Source of the DNA: Priapulus caudatus
Taxonomy: Eukaryota; Priapulida; Priapulimorpha; Priapulimorphida; Priapulidae
Length of the DNA stretch: 30,861 nt
Reading direction: 5' to 3'
Assembly (NCBI RefSeq): GCF_000485595.1
Contig: NW_014577087.1
Span: 852,196 to 883,056, forward strand
In this document: positions 19,201-30,554 of the stretch, one piece after another
How positions within the stretch are numbered: position 1 is the stretch's first letter
Layout of the letters: each line of letters starts with the position of its first letter
Program-made: the position numbers and the translations under genes
Notes under the pieces: generated by a model
Told to the model about the DNA's origin: nothing
Database searches by the model: none
Seen by the model: the letters and a program-made list of their open reading frames with translations, nothing else

Positions 19201-22200
19201 GTACATATATCGATGAATCGTCTCACCCCTATCGTTCACTAGCGTATAAACACATGCACACATGCAATAATGCATGAGTGTAGGCTCATGGACACACGAA
19301 TGCATGGACACTCATACAGTCACTGATTGCAGTATTGTATTCGGCTGTTAAGAAGACAGTAAATGACCGAAAGAAGGCGGTATAGCCAACAGATGGCGCC
19401 ACTTACAATTCTGCAGGAACACCAGACGCTCGTACAGCGATTCATCGTTCAAACAAACGGCTCCCATGATGACATCACTGTGACCTGTAGAAAGAAATCA
19501 AGAGACAGTATCTAAAATTTCCTGCTGTTAGTTCAAGTGGTGTGCCTGAAATCACATATAGCATATTGTCCATATTGCAAAAGTCCAAATCACTAATTGT
19601 AAAAGTTTGCCTATTTCTGTGGCCTATTAAGAGTTTTGAGAAACATCAAAAGTAGATATGACCTCGAAGGTTTAACATGTCACAACCTTTTAAGTAAAGT
19701 GTCATGCAAACGTTATGACATTTTAGAATTATGATTTGATAATTACGATTCATTCTATGATATTTGAGACAATTAGAAAAACTGTCCGTAATTTCCCTAA
19801 TCATGAGAATCAATGCAAACAACTATTCTTATCTTATGCCTATTCACTGGCGAATGTGTACACATCATACACGTTTATGTGAACTTCCAAGCCATAATGT
19901 CAGCATAAAAGAGCATATATGAAGCTTTGTCAAAATTTAAAAAAAAATATTTGCCTGTGCTTCTGGATCCACACATACAGCTGGGATTATATTGCTGGGA
20001 TTATCACACAGCTTATTGGGGCTATTTTAGTGCATCTCCTTTTAGGAAAACATTTGCCTTTGAACCCCATCCAAGTTGCTTTGGAGCCCCTCAAGAGTGG
20101 ATTTGGAACCGATCCAGGTTGCTTTGGACCATCTGAGAGTTGCCTTGGAACCCATCCAAGTTGTTTTGGAGCCTCTAAAAGTTGCTTCGTAATCCCTCAG
20201 TCCATTTCCAATTAAACCCAATGCAAATATTTGCACGCAACACGTATGCGTGTACGACGGCCTCCAGACTTCGCGCTAACGCGTGAGGGCGACAGACAGA
20301 CGTGCGGGCGAACCTCTCACCCACCCACCGTTCAGGTACTTGGACACGGAATGCAGCACGATGTCGGCGCCGAACATCAGGGGGCGCTGGAAGTAGGGCG
20401 TCATGAACGTGTTGTCGACGACGAGAATGACGCCGGGGTGGTCCTTCAGCAGGTTGGCCGTCTCGCGGATGTCGACCATCATCAGAGTCGGGTTCGTCGG
20501 CGTCTCGATCCACACCATCTATAGGGACAGACATTTTCCGTTTCAAAAAATTGCCTTTTCCGTTTGGGAAAATCATGAATTCCGTTTCAAAGTAAAGAAA
20601 AAATGGAAATTCCGTTTTGCCATAGAGATTGTACATACCAACAAGAGCCGCAGAGCATCTGGGCTCATCTGGAGTCTGTTGCTACGGTTATAAACGTAAA
20701 ATTTCAGTTGTGCGTAATGACACATTTGTTAGGCGCAGATATTGCAGATACGCAGTTGCGTACACTGCATGTAGATTTTCTCTCTTTCTCAGATGCGTAC
20801 GCCACTGTCCGGACGAGGCTGTGCGACTGATTGTCTATACAGATGTCTGATTATCTATCAGACTGATTGTCTGATGGTCTTCTAACCCTAGCAAGACCGT
20901 TTCGTTGAGCTAGCAAGGTGGTAACGTTTTATATAACTTCACACAAGTGCCACAGAGCAACACGCGCTCATCTAACGTCTACTGCGGTGACTCTTGGTGG
21001 AGTGGTGGGATCTAGTAAACCCTGTTAGTCCCAAATGTGTTCACATACACACCGAAACAGTGGAAGGCACAGGGATGGTATCGAGGAACTTCTCAAAGGA
21101 ATGTTCATTGGGATCGTTATGAAAGTTGCCACGAGATTGGCGGTACGTTTAAGTGTCTTCAGATTAAAGATGGAAGCTCCCATCGTACGTAGTAGCACAC
21201 GTATTTGTAAGACAGAATAGGTAAGCACTCATCCATTTACTATGCAAGAGCCTACAGGCTGAATAGAGAGCTGCCACCTGTAACTAATTAACGCAGGCAA
21301 AAACTACACAGCTACCACCACCACATGCACTGGCAGTGGCCACTGGCAGTGGCATACGTTACATGTAACACACTGACAGTACAGAAACGCCATAGAAATT
21401 ATACGCATTTAAGGAGCATAAACCTTCTTCAACAAACTTAGCTTTGAAATTTCACTGTGGACACTGTAGGCCTCATACATCCAGGCATGTATAGATTCTA
21501 CTAGCAAACCCGGCAGTCAAATTCTTTCTAACAGTAACAAATCCATGTTTAACCCTCCTCTTGAGAGTCAAAAAGTTATCTGACACTTACTCTTCGCATG
21601 TCAGCAGAAAGTAGATCTTCATGGTCCTTTCAATAAAGCCATAAAAATGGTAGGTCACTGCTGAAACAAAAAAGTTTTTCAATCGCTCCGTCAGACCATG
21701 TCCTCAGAAAATGTCTAAAATCTACCCTTGTGCCCATTGACCTTTGACCTCCAATTTCGGCACAGTGATGGCTTTCCTACCATGATACACCGACTATCAC
21801 GAGCCTAGGTCGAGCCGTTTAGATTTGTTGCCGCAATTCTGCATTTTCTCCCTATACTTAAGTTAAGGAGGGAATGTTCCCCCTTCTTTTACACCTCTTG
21901 ACCTTGTGACCCCAGCTTGACATCCCAACTCGTTTCGAATTCCCCCCCCCACATCCGACTTTCAAATCCGTACGTCAGCGTTTAGATTTGTGCCAACTGT
22001 TGACGGACGCACGGACGCACGGCACGAACGATCATAGCGATTCTACAAGCTGCATCTGACTATGTCAGATTAGCTAAAAATGCTAAATTACGTTTACATA
22101 TATTTGCATGAGAAAAAAAAGGTATTTGGTACAACCTTTGAAACCGAAACACAGCTAAGGCTACCAAAAGTTGTAATTGTAAGTCATTTCGCTCTGAAAC

Positions 22201-25200
22201 TTGTCTGAATGTAAACCATATCAATTACGGGTAATGCTATTGTCGACGGTTTTTTTGTGTGATTTCATTGAAATTTCCATGTTGTAATATGTTCAAATTA
22301 CGTTTCCCGTTTGAAAACATCTTTTCACGTTTCCAATGGCCGTTTCCGTGTTTTTCGTCCGTTTTCCCGTACATCTACGCGCACAAAGTTATCGTTATCT
22401 ACGCCGGAACTATTCGATATCGCCGAGCCTTCGACCCAGCCGCAATATATGGCCGATTCACGCGGCCGTCAAATAAAAGTGCATGTTGCCATCGGTTTTA
22501 CGACAACTGTGTCGTTATCTCCGACCAACGAAACGTGGCGTAAACAGGCTTATTTGTGGCGCTAACATGGCCGTATTGGCGTTCCAAAAAGTGCCACTGC
22601 AGAAATATGTATCCGATGCGCGGGGGTCTCGGGGTACTCCCCCTTAAAAATTTTGAAATGTAGGAGCCTGGAAATGCATTTCCTGCATTTTCAGGCTATG
22701 TTGAAAGCAACCATTTCTGATCCTTTTAAAAGTCAATTGTAAATTTCAAAGAGGAATGTAGCTAAAGCTGATGTTTTACTAAAGTATCTAAAATATATAT
22801 TATGAGTATGATAACTAAAAAACATTATTTACAAAATGTATATACTATCAGTACATAATTATGAAAATAAAGCTTATTTTCAATCTGCATTTATACTTTC
22901 ACTATGTACATCTGTATGTTTGAAGTTTGAATTTGAATAGGGCACATTTGTCATATTAAATACACATTCCCAAATCTTAGCAGCACTGCATATAACACCT
23001 CTAATTGATCAGTATTAATAATATATACCAGACGTCCAGTCAGATAACAATTGTCATTTATTTTTTTATCATTCCAATTTTATCTTTTCTGTCTGATGGC
23101 CAACCTACAAATTTCTGAAATTACATCCTGTTTATCTACCTTATCTAACATGTCTCGGTGCACATGCATGACCATTGGCATTGTTGAGCCTTAACTTGTT
23201 CGTGCTGGGTCGGGGGGAGGCACTCCTTATATATTGCATGGTAGTATGTGCCGCAGAAGAGACCCCCATTTTCAACCCTAACCCAAACTTCCGTCTCTAG
23301 TGCATCGCATTTTTTTAATATCTCGTTCCAGAGCATTAAAGTGTCTACGTCACGAATTTCCTGAAATTTATAGTTGAAAACCTTATTTTTGTAATTTTTT
23401 TACATCAAAAGTTAGTACTAACGTTACTAAATATATCCTAAAGCTCTCACCTGATATAAATGTTTTTACGTTGGTTAAATTTGCAAAAATCTTGACGCAT
23501 TTGAATTAGTGTTACCTACACTATTTACACAATACTGGGCACGGTCACTCCGTTGCTGCACTGGTTGCTGTGGTCGAATGTCATCGTGATTTGTGTATGG
23601 TGCACAAAGTGGAGCCCCAAACAGTTTCTGCTTTTGATTTGTGTTGGCTATATAGAATATACAATATTAGGAAAATAAATAATATATGTTCATGTGTATT
23701 ATTGTTTGAAAAATTATTGATTAAAACTGCGAAATGTTATTGTGTTTTTTTAATTTCTCGCCAACAAAAGATGTTTGTGACATCCCCTTTCAGGATCGAT
23801 CAGAAGCTAGGATAAACTAAACGATAAAAATGTGGGGCAGACCAGTGCATCGCGAAAGAAAACGAAAGAGAAAAAGCAGAAAGAAGATTATATGAGAAAA
23901 CTCCCGCTTAAGTTTAGCAAGGAATTTTGCATGGCTGCCACAATAATTTTGCCAATGGCCTCGTTTACCGCAAATGTTCGCTATATCGGCTCGCTGCGTC
24001 TGGGCGCCACACAATAATTTTCGAATTCATGGCGGTTGTTGTTGAATGCGAACTTTTGGTTACATCGAATGCGCCGCGCAAATTAGGAAGTATAAAGAGG
24101 TATATGAGCATGAAAAGTAAATAGAAAACGCTAATTGTATTTTCATACATTTTTATTTGTACCAAATAACACCCACAAATATACTACTTGCTGGTGCTCG
24201 AAAATTCGTGACGTAGCAGTTTAAGTTTAGTTACCATGCAGATCTTACATTTTTGCCGTCCGGAGAACCCTAGTTTACTTATATTTCCCGTATCCAGATC
24301 GCATCGTTACTTCATAATACGTTGAAGTCGCGGGCCATCAAGCCATGAATGGCAACGTGCTGTGTGTTGTTAATGTGTGCGTGCGTGCTGTGCGATGCGT
24401 GCGCGTGAGACGTGCTTGCGTCGCGGTTCATCTCTCTACGGGTCATGTTTTTCTCTCTCTAAATAATACACAATTATTCGGTTTCAAGTGCTACAGCATG
24501 AGATTTTAAAGCAAATCACTGTATCCCCCACAGTTCCGGAGACCCTCTCTTAAACGTGTCCAGCTGTCATAGCATTAAATATTTCAGACAGAAATCCTTA
24601 GTTCCGGAGGACCCCATTTTTCGAAGCATGGCCATTCCATAGCATACCACATATCAAACAAACATTAGTTCCAAAGACCCCCATTTTCAGGTCCGAGTTA
24701 GTTCCAGAGCCCCCCCCCCCATTTTTGACTTCGCAGTGGCACATACCTACCATAATCTGGGGTGAGTGCCCCCCCCCCCCCGGTGTTTCATCTCCTTGGT
24801 ATATGTTGCTCCTTGGTTCCCTGCAGAATTTTTTTTTCCAAAATAGTGCCACGGCAGTGACGTGCTGCCGTGGCGGCCACTACGGCTAATATTAAAAGAA
24901 ACCGGTTTTTCGTGGTGGCCTTATTTTGGCAAGATTAAGACAAGTCATGTGTGTGTACGCTTACACCAAGATATTGGTAATGTTACGGCAACGCCAATGA
25001 TTTAGCTGCCCACACAGTACTATGTGGGTGCACCAGCAGTGCAGATAAAAATATTCCATCTATGTAAGTACTGCGTAGTCATCATTCAGATGCAATATTT
25101 AGGGACAACAAAGATCATATAATGCTTTTGTGAGGCACACACAAACCTAGACAGGGCACCCAGTTTTACAATGTGGGTGCCCTGTAAAATAACAATGATA

Positions 25201-28200
25201 AAAGTTCATTTCAATCTCTGGAATCACAAAATAATTTTTTACATTATATTATCCAGGGGGCCGTTGTCAGAAACATCGTAAAGTTAATGCTAATGTTAAT
25301 GCTAAGATAACACTTACGACTAGTCTAATGTTAAAGGGACAGTAGCCTCTAGGATTTTACTGCATACAACTGTACATACTGTATAACAAATCGTCTATAC
25401 CCACACGTATTTGTTACCAGATACCTAATTTAATTGTTATAATTAATTACACATCAACGCTACGAAATTTGAATGGCGCCATGACACCCGCGACCGGGCT
25501 GCCACCCCGAAAAAGTTGCGTATTTGACCATTTATTTTGCACGTTACAGACCGAGGGCTAATCACAAAAGTGCAATTATATTTATACCTAAATGCTACTT
25601 AACCGAACGATATTCATTTTAGGGCAAATTTATCCATATTATAACTGAAACTATATGTCGTTTATAATATATTACAATTCTTTTGCTTTTAAATGAATAA
25701 ATAAGAAACACCCTCGGTCTGTAGCCCTTGGCTGGAAAGTGGTTTTGCGCAACTTATCAGATCGTGCGCTTTGAGTGGCGCCACCGTCGTTGTAATCAAA
25801 CTGTAGTCGTTAGTTTTAAACCATTTAAAAAAAATTTATAATGGAGATTGAACCATGAAACTTTTTATGTAACGTAACTATAACCTAAATTAGCTGAAAA
25901 TAATTCTATAACCTAGAGTAAACTCTCCCTTTAATGTTACGAGAGGAGCGTTGACAGAAACAGATCGCAACTATTAGAAAACTTTCGATAACAGGAACTT
26001 CATCACAAGGCTGCTGATTGGATGAGAATCAATCACAAAATTCAAATTCATACACATTTATTGTACATCACAGTAATATATGCATACTATGATGGCTAAC
26101 CACATATAAATAATATTTGATGAAAAACAACGCGGTCATGAATTTATTCTGCACAACAAGACAAATTCTCACACTGTAACACGAGACGCGAGAGTCGTGG
26201 CCAGTGGCAAACAACATTAAAACAAGAGAACAAATGCCATACACCATTTGTAAATGTTTTGTTTTGTTTTATGATCGGTAGATAATGAATGTTTTTGACG
26301 TTTTTAAAGAAAAACACACACTTTACTCATTATTATTAAATATAATATCACTATAATTGTAATTCGTATAGTGTAAATGTGTTATTTTCATCTTAATATT
26401 AAAGTTACGAGAGGGTCTGGGCTCTCGTAATGTTAAGAGGATATTTTCGAGGATTTTTCGTTCTCGTAACATTACGATGTTTCTGTCAACGGTTTATGAG
26501 TGGAAGTTAATGTTAAGACTAATTTTGTTTCTGACAACAGGACCCAGGAACGTTGACAGAAAATAACCCTCCAAATAAGCCATCACCTAGTCCCATTACT
26601 TGGATCGCCGCTAAAAATTATTACCAACAAGTTCCGCAACAGCGACAGTGCTCATCTGCTGCTCTACTGTACTGGCTTTCGTTTCTGCAAAAGGTTGAAA
26701 GCCTGTTCTATCGCTAAACCGGCTACGTCATCATGCTAAATTACGTTTACACTATATATTTCAGCAGTGGGAAAAAAAGGTATTTGGTACAACCTTCTAA
26801 ACGCGGAAAAGCAGCTAAGGCTACCAAAAGTTGTAAGTTGTAAGTCATTTCGCTCTGAAATTGTCCTGATTGTAAACCTATATCATTACGGGCACATGCT
26901 ATGTCGGACGCTTTTTTTTGTGTGATTTCATTGAAATTCCACTGTTGTAATACTGTCAAATAACGTTTCCCGTTGAAAACATCTTTTTACGGTTTCCAAT
27001 GGCCGTTTCCTGTGCTTTTTCGTCCGCCGTTTTCCCGGTAATCATCTTATCGCGCACAAAGTTATCGGTTATCTACGGCCGGAACTATAGATAGTCTCTG
27101 CCGACAGAAGCCTTCGCACCAGAGCGGCCGAATATATGGCCGTTCACGCGGCCGTCCAAATAAAAGGTGCATGTTTGCCTCGGTTTTACGACAACTGTGT
27201 CGTTATCTCGCGACCAACTCGAAACGTGGGCGTCAAACAGCTCTGAGTTTGTGGGCGTAACATGGCGTATTTGGCGTTCCACAAAGTCACTGCACGAAAT
27301 ATGTATCCGATGCGGGGGTCTGGGGTACTCCCCTTAAAAAGTGTTTTGAAGATGGTAGAGCCTGGAAATGGCATTCTGCCTGCATTTTCAGCGCTATGTT
27401 GAAAGCAACGGCAATTCTGATCCTTTTAAAGTCATTTGTAAATTTCAAAGAGGAGATGTAGCTAAGCTGATGTTTTTCTAAAGTATCTAAAATATATATT
27501 GACTGAGTATGAATAACTAATAAACACGATTATTTACAAAATGTATATACTACAGTACATAATTATGAGAAAATAAGCTTATTTCATCTGCATTATACTT
27601 TCACTCTCGTACATCTGTATGTTTTCGAAGTTCTGAATTTTGAAATAGGCACATTGTCGATTACTTAAATACACTTCCCAGGTCTTAGCAGCACTGATAT
27701 AAACCCAATTGATCAGTATTAATTAATCACATACCAGACGTCCAGTCAGATATACAATTGTCCTTTATCTTATCATTACCAATTTTCATCTTTTCTGTCT
27801 GATGGCTAACCTACAAATTTCTGAAATTACATCCTTTTTTATTACCTCTATTAACTCGTCTCGGTGCACTGCATGACCATGTGCATTTGTTGAGCTTAAA
27901 CTTGGTTCGTGCTTGGGTCGGTGGGGAGGCACTCCTTATATATTGGCCTGGAAGGTATTGTGCCGCCCACGTAAAGAGACCCCCATTTAACCCTAACCCA
28001 AACTTCCGTTCAGGTGCATCGCATTTTTTTAATATTCGTCGTTCCAGAGCATTTAAGAGTGTCGTACGTCACGACATTGTCCTGGAATTTATAGCTTGAA
28101 GGAACCTTATTTTTGTAATTTTTGCACCTTCAAAGTTTATGTACTAACGTTATGAAATATATCCTAAAGCTCTCGACTGATATAAATGTTTTTACGTTGG

Positions 28201-29975
28201 GTTAAATGTCTGCAAACAATCCTTGAGCGATTTGAATGTAGTGTTAGCCTAACCTATTTATCACAATACTGGCGTCACTGGGGATTGACGGTGTTCCGTT
28301 GCTGCCTGGGTTGCTGGTGGTCGTAATGTCATCTGTCGATTTGTGTATGGTGGCACAAAGTGGAGCCCCAAACCAGTTTTCTGTTGTGATTTGTGTTGGC
28401 TATATAGAAATACAATTAGGGAGATACAAAGAAATAATATATGTTCATGTGTATTGGTGTTACTGAAAAATTATTAATTAATAACTGCGAAATGTTCATT
28501 TGTGTTTTTTTAATTTTCCGCGCAACAAACATGTTTGTGACATCGCCCTTTCAGGATCGATCAGGCTATGATATAACTAAACGATAAACAATGTGGGGAG
28601 ACCAGTGCATCCGGAAAGAAAACGAAAGAGAAAAGAAGCAGAAAGAAGATTAATGAGAAACTCCCGCTTAAGTTTTAGCAAGGAACTTTGTCATGCTCGC
28701 ACGAATAATTTTGCCAATGGCCTCGTCTTACAGCAAATGTTCGCTATATCGGCTCGCTGCGTCTGGCGCGCCACAACAATATTTTCGAATTCATTTGGGG
28801 TTGTTGTGAAGCTGGAACTTTTGGTTACATCGAATGCGCCGGCAAATTAGGCAAGTACTAAGGCAGAGTATATGAGCATGGAAAAGTAAATCAGAAAACG
28901 CTAATTGTATTTTCATACATTTTTATTTGTCCAAATAACACTCACAATATTACTACTTGCTGGTGCTCGAAATTCGTCGAGCGCCATAGACAGTTTAAGT
29001 TTAGTTACCATGCAGATCTACATTTTTGCCGTCCGGAGAACCCTAGTTTCTTAATATTTCCCGTTCCAGATCGCATCGTACTTCATAATACGCTTGAAGT
29101 CCGGGCCATCAAGGCATGAATGCAACGTGTGTGTTGTTGCTAATGTGTGCGTGCGTGCGTGCGTGCGTGCGCGTGCGTGTGCGGTCGCGGTTCATCTCGT
29201 CTCACGTGGTCATGTTTTTCGTCTCTCTAAATAATACAAATTATTCGTTCAAAGTGCTACAGGCATAGATTTTAAAGCCAAATCACTGTTCCCCCCACGA
29301 GTTCCGGAACCCTCTCTTAAACGTGTCCAGTGTCATAGCATTAAATTTCAGGAGCGAGAAATCCTAGTTCGGAGACCGCATTTTCGAAGCCATGGCCAGT
29401 TCAGATCAATAACCTGACATTTCACAAGACGTTAAGGTCGAGCCGTTTAGATTTGTGCCGCAATTCTGCATTTCCTCCCTATACCTTAAGTTAAGGAGGG
29501 AATGTTCCCCCTTCTTTTACACCTCTTAACCTTTGACCTTTGACCCCCAGCTTCGACATCCCAACTCGTTTTCGGATTACCCCCCACGACCCGAATATCG
29601 TGACTGTACGTCGAGCGGTTAAGATTTGTGCCCAACTGTTGACGCACGCACGGACGCACGCACGGACGATCGTGCGATTCTACAAGCTGCATCTGACTAT
29701 GTCAGATGAGCTAAAAATATTATCAGTGCATTGCTAGACTTCTGCATCGCTGATCATGAGAAAGTATCATTGCAAACTCAGTAGTTATCACCTAGACTAC
29801 TTGAATCGTTACAAATAACATCGGTGAGCTTATCGCATGCGCGTACGTCACCATTGACTGACCTTTGTGTTCGGCTTGATGGCCTTCACAACGTTCGTGG
29901 GGCAGGTGGAGGCATCGACAAAGCTCACGCTGATACCGTTATGCACTGCTACACGCTGGAAGTAGCGGTTCGTTC
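16228..29975 (-). CDS. CTH: cystathionine gamma-lyase, C-terminal 286 residues (5' exons outside the window)
   Basis: Exons in transcription order are 29975-29863, 20518-20329, 19484-19407, 18825-18673, 18094-17973, 17266-17214, 16777-16639 and 16242-16228. All join in phase and code for 286 residues, against about 288 in the same part of human CTH. The enzyme is a cytosolic, PLP-dependent, homotetrameric lyase. It splits cystathionine into cysteine, 2-oxobutyrate and ammonia, and also makes hydrogen sulfide. Visible hallmarks are GTNRYF (cofactor and substrate loop), [16 protein letters not shown] (Asp that pairs with the PLP ring), [12 protein letters not shown] (Schiff-base Lys), [10 protein letters not shown] (the Glu that marks gamma-lyases) and [14 protein letters not shown] near the end. 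No stops or frameshifts break the exons. About 115 N-terminal residues must lie beyond the right edge. Other members of the Cys/Met enzyme family are less likely, given the AESLGG block and the overall match. Confidence 0.95.
16243..16638 (-). other. last CTH intron
   Basis: Bounded by gtaagt and TCGTCGCAG. It contains a C10 run near 16580 and AT-rich DNA. Confidence 0.6.
16639..16777 (-). CDS. CTH: CTH exon GLMTHASV...EHALVAA
   Basis: The acceptor is ACTTGCAG. It encodes [20 protein letters not shown] and [20 protein letters not shown]. The donor GCC|gtaagt is in phase 0, so the C-terminal tail lies in one more exon. Confidence 0.94.
16778..17972 (-). other. two CTH introns around the 53-base exon
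   Basis: Introns 16778-17213 and 17267-17972 are AT-rich. No mobile element or RNA was recognised in them. Confidence 0.6.
17214..17266 (-). CDS. CTH: CTH short exon [17 protein letters not shown]
   Basis: This is a 53-base exon between TTTGCAG and CATCC|gtgagt. The Glu in AESLGG is characteristic of cystathionine gamma-lyase. The last two bases (CC) join the first base (T) of the next exon to make Pro. Confidence 0.92.
17973..18094 (-). CDS. CTH: CTH exon [13 protein letters not shown]...LSELK
   Basis: The acceptor is GCACTAG. It encodes [20 protein letters not shown] and [20 protein letters not shown]. The donor AAG|gtaaat is in phase 0. The match to human LPSHPQHELVKRQ and GTLQHAEIFLKNLK is clear. 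Confidence 0.93.
18095..18672 (-). other. CTH intron with simple repeats and a tRNA-like segment
   Basis: It holds (TTTA)n at 18126-18144, the tRNA-like segment at 18525-18595 and (TA)n at 18611-18631. Confidence 0.6.
18525..18595 (-). pseudogene. degenerate tRNA or head of a tRNA-derived SINE
   Basis: On the minus strand it begins GCCCGAATAGCC, has a box A-like TAGCCGAACGCGTAGAGCAC and a box B-like GGATCGAATC at the usual distance. Acceptor, anticodon and T stems do not pair properly, so it is not a working tRNA. A T-rich stretch follows. Confidence 0.5.
18673..18825 (-). CDS. CTH: CTH exon [11 protein letters not shown]...VMHP
   Basis: It encodes [40 protein letters not shown] and VVKVMHP, a close match to the family. 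The acceptor is GTTGCAG and the donor CCAG|gtatta. Confidence 0.95.
18865..19231. mobile_element. ~367 bp hAT-like non-autonomous element
   Basis: The left end TAGAGGTGGGACGATAC and the inverse of the right end (TAGGGGTGAGACGATTC) are terminal inverted repeats of the RGGGGTGGGACGAT type known from hAT elements. Flanks TGGTTTAC and TCGTTCAC share 6 of 8 bases, consistent with an old 8 bp duplication. The interior has TATCG/CGATA motifs and no transposase. It lies in a CTH intron. Confidence 0.65.
19407..19484 (-). CDS. CTH: CTH exon HSDVIMG...RLVFLQN
   Basis: The acceptor is TTTCTACAG and the donor AATT|gtaagt. The encoded [20 protein letters not shown] follows directly on the Schiff-base motif and matches the family (HSDVVMGLVSVN in human). 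Confidence 0.92.
19485..20328 (-). other. CTH intron containing a 21 bp minisatellite
   Basis: Apart from the minisatellite at 20058-20206 it holds only AT-rich, unassignable sequence. Confidence 0.6.
20058..20206. repeat. 21 bp minisatellite, about seven units
   Basis: Units follow TTTGGAACCCATCCAAGTTGC with alternating variants (TTTGGAGCCYCTMAARAGTTGC). Because 21 is a multiple of 3, every frame stays periodic, giving seven-residue repeats such as FGTDPGC and FGPSESC. Confidence 0.85.
20329..20518 (-). CDS. CTH: CTH exon with PLP-binding Asp and Lys
   Basis: It begins [20 protein letters not shown], continues [20 protein letters not shown] and ends HSVSKYLN. The Lys in SKY forms the PLP Schiff base. 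The residue before it is Ser where human CTH has Thr. The donor AACG|gtgggt leaves one base for the next exon. Confidence 0.95.
21806..22080. repeat. module B, copy 1 (dispersed repeat)
   Basis: It starts AGGTCGAGCCGTTTAGATTT, includes AAGTTAAGGAGGGAATGTTC, CTTGACCTTGTGACCCC and a GGACGCACGGACGCACGG stretch, and ends CTGACTATGTCAGATTAGC. The GACGGACG and TATGTCAGATNAGCTAAAAA wording is that of short dispersed repeats common in marine invertebrates. Confidence 0.75.
22081..24636. repeat. module A, copy 1 (2.56 kb direct duplication)
   Basis: From TGCTAAATTACGTTTAC to TTCGAAGCATGGCCA, matching 26734-29400 in the same orientation over its whole length. Short open frames inside (e.g. 23336-23145 minus) have no recognised domain. 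Confidence 0.85.
24637..25250. other. intron sequence with C-rich short repeats and a hairpin
   Basis: GTTCCRGAGRCCCCC-type units and C12-C13 runs at 24660-24785. A perfect 12 bp hairpin (ACAGGGCACCCA, 25151-25162, with its inverse at 25174-25185, loop of 11) lies further on. Confidence 0.55.
25261..26492. mobile_element. palindromic-ended MITE-like element, interrupted by a TTAA element
   Basis: CCGTTGTCAGAAACATCGTA at 25261 recurs inverted at 26472-26492 with one mismatch over 21 bases. CGTAA/TTACG and AATGTTAA motifs recur throughout, including a hairpin TTACGAGAG/CTCTCGTAA at 26405-26430. Exact outer limits are uncertain, and copies of the TTGWCAGAAA motif occur beyond them (26530-26565). 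Confidence 0.4.
25331..25934. mobile_element. TTAA-flanked non-autonomous transposon (piggyBac or Kolobok type)
   Basis: TTAA at 25331-25334 and 25931-25934 bounds terminal inverted repeats AGGGACAGTAGCCTCTAGG and (read inward from the right) AGGGAGAGTTTACTCTAGG. A second internal pair is ACAGACCGAGGG (about 25549) and its inverse (about 25712). It is about 596 bp between the TTAA sites. No transposase frame is present. Confidence 0.65.
26734..29400. repeat. module A, copy 2 (indel-rich duplicate)
   Basis: It matches 22081-24636 end to end but is about 110 bases longer, with a one- or two-base insertion or deletion every 10-20 bases and comparatively few clean substitutions. It carries a CGTGCGTG run (29147-29182) expanded relative to copy 1. 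Confidence 0.85.
29432..29716. repeat. module B, copy 2
   Basis: It starts AGGTCGAGCCGTTTAGATTT and ends TATGTCAGATGAGCTAAAAA, like 21806-22080. Here it follows module A rather than preceding it. Confidence 0.75.
29863..29975 (-). CDS. CTH: CTH exon with the GTNRYF loop
   Basis: The acceptor GTGTTTGCAG is followed by two bases completing a Gly codon, then [20 protein letters not shown] and AIKPNTK. The donor AAG|gtcagt is in phase 0. An upstream GTTTGCAG near 30010 is an alternative acceptor but would add residues absent from the family. Confidence 0.9.
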
Positions 29976-30520
29976 CTGCAAACACCGATAGATATTGAAC
30001 ACCAGGAGCTGCAAACACATCGGAACGGAGGCATTTACTTATGACTCCTGTCAAAGTGTAAAAGACGCGAGGGGATAGGATTAGAGGACGTAGCTTCGAG
30101 GGACAATGTATGGGCACTCTGCCTTTAAAAATATTTTGCTTTGCCCATACCAGACCCTGTTTCTCAAACTCGGGCAGGTGGGTATATATATATGTAGGCC
30201 GAATGGTTTCTGGATACATAACAAATTTTAGTAGTTTAGTAGTTTAGTGAGAACATTACAAGTCTTAAAAAAGATGTATCAAATACAGCTTTATAGCATT
30301 GCCACATTTTATTGCATTAACGTGATATATGTTTTTTTTCAAGAGTCCCCAAATGACCTTCTAATAGGACTTTTGTTTAATTGTAGACCTAAGGTGTTTG
30401 CTCTCTGTCCAGACAGGCAGACCTTACTAGTCTGTAGCATGCTACAGCAGCTTTCAATCACGGCTAGACCCTAACCTTCCACAGTAATGAAAACGAAAAA
30501 TATTATTGTTGAAAACAAGT

Positions 30521-30554
<34 letters not shown>

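Larger units (their letters stand above)
20519..29862 (-). other. 9.3 kb CTH intron filled with repeats
   Basis: Bounded by gtcagt and CCTATAG. It contains, from low to high coordinate: unassigned DNA 20519-21790, module B 21806-22080, module A copy 1 22081-24636, C-rich and GTTCCGGAGACCC-type short repeats to about 24790, a hairpin at 25151, the nested TTAA element, module A copy 2 26734-29400 and module B copy 2 29432-29716. No other coding exon was recognised. Confidence 0.7.

Noticed and set aside
23145-23336. 63-codon minus-strand frame ([16 protein letters not shown] region) as a gene
   Set aside because: It lies in a duplicated non-coding module, the second copy is broken by indels, and no family is recognised.
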